Positions 60,113 to 64,000 of a DNA stretch of 64,000 nucleotides are shown piece by piece (positions within the stretch are counted from its first letter, which is position 1; every line of letters starts with the position of its first letter). The DNA comes from Bradysia coprophila. Taxonomy: Eukaryota > Arthropoda > Insecta > Diptera > Sciaridae. The position numbers and the translations under genes are program-made. The notes beneath the pieces were generated by a model. That model was not told where the DNA came from. It saw nothing but the letters and a program-made list of their open reading frames with translations, and made no database searches. The DNA lies in NCBI RefSeq assembly GCF_014529535.1, contig NW_023503362.1:28951-92950 (forward strand). The letters are read 5' to 3'.

Positions 60113-62562
60113 TAAAGTGGGAAAAATGATACTTAGAGAGTTTCTGTTAACATGGAAATAATGTGTTAAGTGTGAGGGGTTTCAGGGATTCCATATATGG
60201 ACATCTATATATACCTATATACAGCTATATTGAGCTATATACAGGCATATAGAGCTATATAATAGCATATTATCTGTGAAATGTTTATTTATAGTGAAAT
60301 ATAGTAAATATAGCGGTATATAGCTGTTTAAATAGGAATTTATGAAATTTGACTTCGTACGGGGCTGTCTATATTGCCTCCGGCAATTTATTGTATATGA
60401 TAACAAGGCAAAGAGTGGATAATGTAAGTGATTTTAAAGGAGAATAGTTTTTCAGCAGAGAAGAAAATGAAGTAAGAGAAATGAAGAGTTTCACATTAAA
60501 GGCTTTTGATACGAATAGGTGTTTCGTACGGGTCGGCGTTAGCTATGTTTTCATAGTACTTCATTTTCTGCAGCTTATTTTATGTCAACCAACTTCACAT
60601 TTGTCATTACAGAACAGATGTAACCATATGAAGTTGGTTCACATGAAAATAAGCGCAGTGACAGCAGTAGTTTTATGACAGAATGTACTAAAATATGGGA
60701 AAACTCTATTACATTTCTTCTTAGTTTCTGAACATCATTCTCCTATGAGTAGGAAAGCAATAAACAAATCACTGACACTTTATACATTTTACACACTTGG
60801 AATCTCAAAGCTATTGAAAAATAAAAATTCCACCCCAGTGGCTCCAGAGAAAAGAAAAATTTGGTACGCCCACGGCTGAGATGGAGATGACATATTGGTT
60901 TGCAAAAGGAGCCAAATGTGAAAAATTGCATTTAAATGTCAGTCCAATAAGTCAAAAATGTCTATTCCAACCGCCAACCAATTGAGTGGCTGGTTTTAGA
61001 ATGATAGTCACTATATCACTTACCACTCGTCAAAATAAAAACTTTTCCTGTACATTATAACGTACATGTCTCTTCAAAGAGGACGCCTCTTGCTATTGAT
61101 TTTAAAATTTTATTATCGGTTGAGCGTTGAGCCACTATTTTCGATTATTGTATCAAAAAAATTTAACGCATATTTCAACGTAAAGGCGAAACGATCTACA
61201 GTAACAATTATTTGACAGGTTTTTTCGTTGTCATGTTGGATTTTCGTACAAAACTGTCTGTCAGAATTATAAAATTTTACCGTACGTTAGTTTTAAAGCA
61301 TAGCATCTATAGCGCAACATCAATTATATTTACATCGAAACACATAAGATACGCCTCAATGATATATGTGTAACAGCATCGCAAATCTAATCGACTCAAA
61401 TATCTAAACGATGAAATCGTGACCCAACTTTATGCACAATCAAATCAAGAGAAGACTCCGCGAGCTGTTTAAAAATTCCCATAAATTTCAATTTTAAAGT
61501 AATATCGCTTAACTTAACTTTTATACAAAAGTCAAACATCAATTTATATCGCCTAATATCGTTTCAAACACATAATGTGTTGTACGATTTCATTGCAGTA
61601 AATTTTGGGAACATTGAGGAAGCCTTTTTCAACCCAAATTTAACATTATTTCTACATCTTCTGTGGAGCATACACAATGTATAACTCAAATCTATTATAA
61701 AGTAAATCATTCTCAGAACATGTGGTGGAGATCTAAAGAAAGAAAATTCTATAGGAAAAAAAGATAAAACCGCTTGGTTGCTTGTGTTCCACCACAACTA
61801 CCGACTGAATGAGTATACCTATGTAACGATAAAAACTCGGTATGAAATTGTATGATATGATGAGCATAGTGGTAGATCCCATATAGATCCCATATAGGAA
61901 TAAACGACCGATGTTACCAAACGGAAAAGCTGTATTTAGCCAACACACCATTTTGTGGTTATTCTTGTTTTTTTTCCCTTCTAAACTATCGATTGAATAA
62001 AAACATTGTGGGATTAACCTCATTGGTTTTTGCAAATAATTCTTTGGCTGGCATTACTGGGCTTGGGGAAAAATCTAAACAACTTCAAAATGATAGGAAA
62101 ATTTATTGATTAACGGTGTTAGTCTCTGTGGTAGAGCTGTGCGGGCTGAGGTTTTTATTGAAACTGGTCCGAACGAGCCCGCAAAAAATATTTCCATAAT
62201 GAATTGAAATTCCTGAATAGGTTTTCCGATTCAGGGGACGTGTAAATGGTCATTCGACTTGAAACTTTCGAATACGATAATGTACAAACGTGCTCCATCG
62301 AAATTCCAACTCTATGCCGGGACATATTAACAGTGAAAGGGAAAATACATTTTTCGGAATTTTTTGGTTAATTCGGCGGAGTAAACCTCACTTTAGCCGT
62401 TGCCAAAATTATATTTTTTCGAATATTAAGTTCAGAATGGCGTCATTTAATAGAGGTAATGAATATGGCAACACCACAAAAATTAGTACGAATTTTAGGA
62501 AAATCGAGTGGCGATAAAATGAGTTTCGAATTTTATCTGGTCAAACCTCTTGCAAATAATTT
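60113..62562. other. gene-free stretch with TATA-rich microsatellite
   Basis: No supportable gene. At about 60200-60265 diverged TATATACAGCTATA units repeat. Fragments of the CGTACG repeat (ACTTCGTACGGGGCTGTCTA at about 60352, TTTCGTACGGGTCGGCG at 60522) show older insertions. Confidence 0.4.
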
Positions 62563-64000
62563 AGCCCCGTACGAAGTACAAAGGGGCTTATAGGATTACG
62601 ATGCCGTGTGTAATTGATGGAATTCGAAGCAGACGGTAAGGGCAAAGTGTTTGCCTATGTTCATAGATGACGAATCTGCAATAAAAATTTTGTCTGTCCG
62701 TCTGTCCGTCTGTCACGTCGATATCTTGAGTAAATCAAATCCGATTTCAAAAATTTTTTTTTCCCTGAAAGATAGTCGAAATAGTGAGGCTAAGTTCGAA
62801 GATGGGCATATTCGGGTCGGCCCTTCGTGAGTTAGGGCCACCTAAGTGATTTAAGGTCTTTTGGTGATATTTATGGCAAAATAAACGATGGAAATGTAAA
62901 TGACACGGCAAATGATAGGTATTGTCAATACCAATCCAGGAAAAAAAAGTTTTTAAAATCGGGTGAGTGGACCGTGAGTTAGGGCCTTAGAAGTGAAATG
63001 CTACTAGGGCCCTATGTGTATTTTACATAGAACTCGAGTAAATTTCATTCGTTTTTCGTAATTTTTGTTTGATTTGGAAGGTAATCGAATGCCGAATAGA
63101 ATGTTGTTGAAAAAAAATTAAATTTGGGTCCTTGGCTAAGGCCGCTACTAGGGCCCTATGTGTATTTACATATAACTCGAGTAAATTTCATCCGTTTTTC
63201 GTAATTTTTGTTTCATTTGGAAGGTAATCAAAGGCCGAATAGAATGTTGTTGAAAAAAAATTAAATTTGGGTCCTTGGACTAAGGCCACTACTAGGGCCC
63301 TATGTGTATTTTACATATAACTCGAGCAAATTTCATCCGTTTTTCGTAATTTTTGTTTCATTTGGAAGGTAATCAAAGGCCGAATAGAATGTGTTGAAAA
63401 AAAATTAAATTTGGGTCCTCGGACTAAGGCCGATACTAGGGCCCTATGTGTATTTTACATATAACTCGAGCAAATTTCATCGTTTTTCGTAATTTTTGTT
63501 TCATTTGGAAGGTAATCAAAGGCCGAATAGAATGTTGTTGAAAAAAAATTAAATTTGGGTCCTTGGACTAAGGCCATACTAGGGCCCTATGTGTATTTTA
63601 CATATAACTCGAGCAAATTTCATCCGTTTTTCGTAATTTTTGTTTCATTTGGAAGGTAATCAAAGGCCGAATAGAATGTAGTTGAAAAAAAATTAAATTT
63701 GGGTCCTCGGACTGAGGCCGATACTAGGCCCTTCAAAAAATAAAATTTTAGGGCGATTTGAAATTTTTGTTTCATTTGAAAGGAACGTCGTACGGGGCTT
63801 CGTAATTGCGCTATGCGCAATTTGTAAGATGTACATATTACATAATAATTTTACTTTAACTACATTAACCGGCGCAATAGGCTTACGGTCAAAGTAGGGT
63901 GACAGACGCACTAGGGTCACGTACGCAATAGATATACGGGTTTGTACGGGGCTCAGTCGCAGCAAACGCTCCGACTGTTCTGATGGCTCGTTTTAAATTG
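62563..64000 (-). repeat. dispersed CGTACG-rich repeat, copy 3, with internal array
   Basis: The third relative, inverted to 38029-39100, runs from AGCCCCGTACGAAGTACAAA to near the window edge, where GCTCAGTCGCAGCAAACGCT and GATGGCTCGTTTT correspond to the opening of copy 1. It keeps both ends, but its middle is replaced by the tandem array at about 62995-63735. Confidence 0.85.
62995..63735. repeat. tandem array of about 126-140 bp units
   Basis: Five to six units inside copy 3 of the dispersed repeat. Each contains ACTAGGGCCCTATGTGTATT, ACATATAACTCGAG, CATCCGTTTTTCGTAATTTT, GGAAGGTAATCAAAGGCCGA and AAATTTGGGTCCTTGGAC. Units are highly similar, so the expansion is recent. Copies 1 and 2 of the repeat lack it. 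Confidence 0.95.

Overview
The window reads as nuclear DNA of an insect, most likely a dipteran. Genes are AT-rich, split by short GT-AG introns, and include two families expanded in insects: a ZAD-type C2H2 zinc-finger protein and a divergent ionotropic receptor. A lower dipteran such as a fungus gnat would fit, but that is inference. Exon structures were read by hand from splice sites, reading frame and remembered family sequence; no search was run.

Layout. 1.5-4.6 kb (-): front part of a PH-domain gene. 4.6-11 kb: no gene seen. 11.0-13.0 kb (-): complete ALDH7A1/antiquitin. 14.4-14.8 kb: two MITEs. 15.7-18.7 kb (+): ZAD zinc-finger gene. 18.7-20.3 kb: decayed tandem duplication. 20.7-21.5 kb (-): geminin, head-to-head with a possible small mitochondrial protein. 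23.1-23.4 kb (-): secreted cysteine-rich peptide. 23.6-24.6 kb: minisatellite and a local duplication. 24.9-25.5 kb: tRNA-like element and palindromes. 27.6-28.6 kb (-): UBC9 copy A. 29.1-29.8 kb: three palindromes. 30.6-31.1 kb (+): small zinc-finger-like gene. 32.1-33.8 kb: a transposon nested in a MITE. 34.3-36.1 kb (-): ionotropic receptor. 38.0-39.1 kb: dispersed repeat. 40.4-41.5 kb (+): UBC9 copy B. 42.8-45.4 kb (-): mitochondrial EF-G2. 47.7-49.6 kb (+): eEF1-gamma. 50.8-53.7 kb: nested MITEs and palindromes. 56.0-57.1 kb: two large palindromes. 57.6-59.0 kb (-): uridine phosphorylase with apparent frameshifts. 59.3-64.0 kb: repeats, ending in a tandem array.

The genes are unrelated housekeeping, signalling and sensory functions, not a pathway. 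The exception is the pair of UBC9 genes, two apparently intact SUMO-conjugating enzymes 12 kb apart on opposite strands.

The most unusual signal is a set of palindromes that share a GC-rich hairpin core, close to CCCTCGCCTTCGGCTCGGG, but have arms with no resemblance from site to site (25.4, 29.2, 29.8, 52.2 and 52.4 kb, with a weaker one at 8.7 kb). An ordinary MITE family shares its ends; these share only the centre. That suggests a process or element that makes inverted copies of whatever flanks it. Two cases of one element inside another are also readable, each supported by a related uninterrupted copy nearby.
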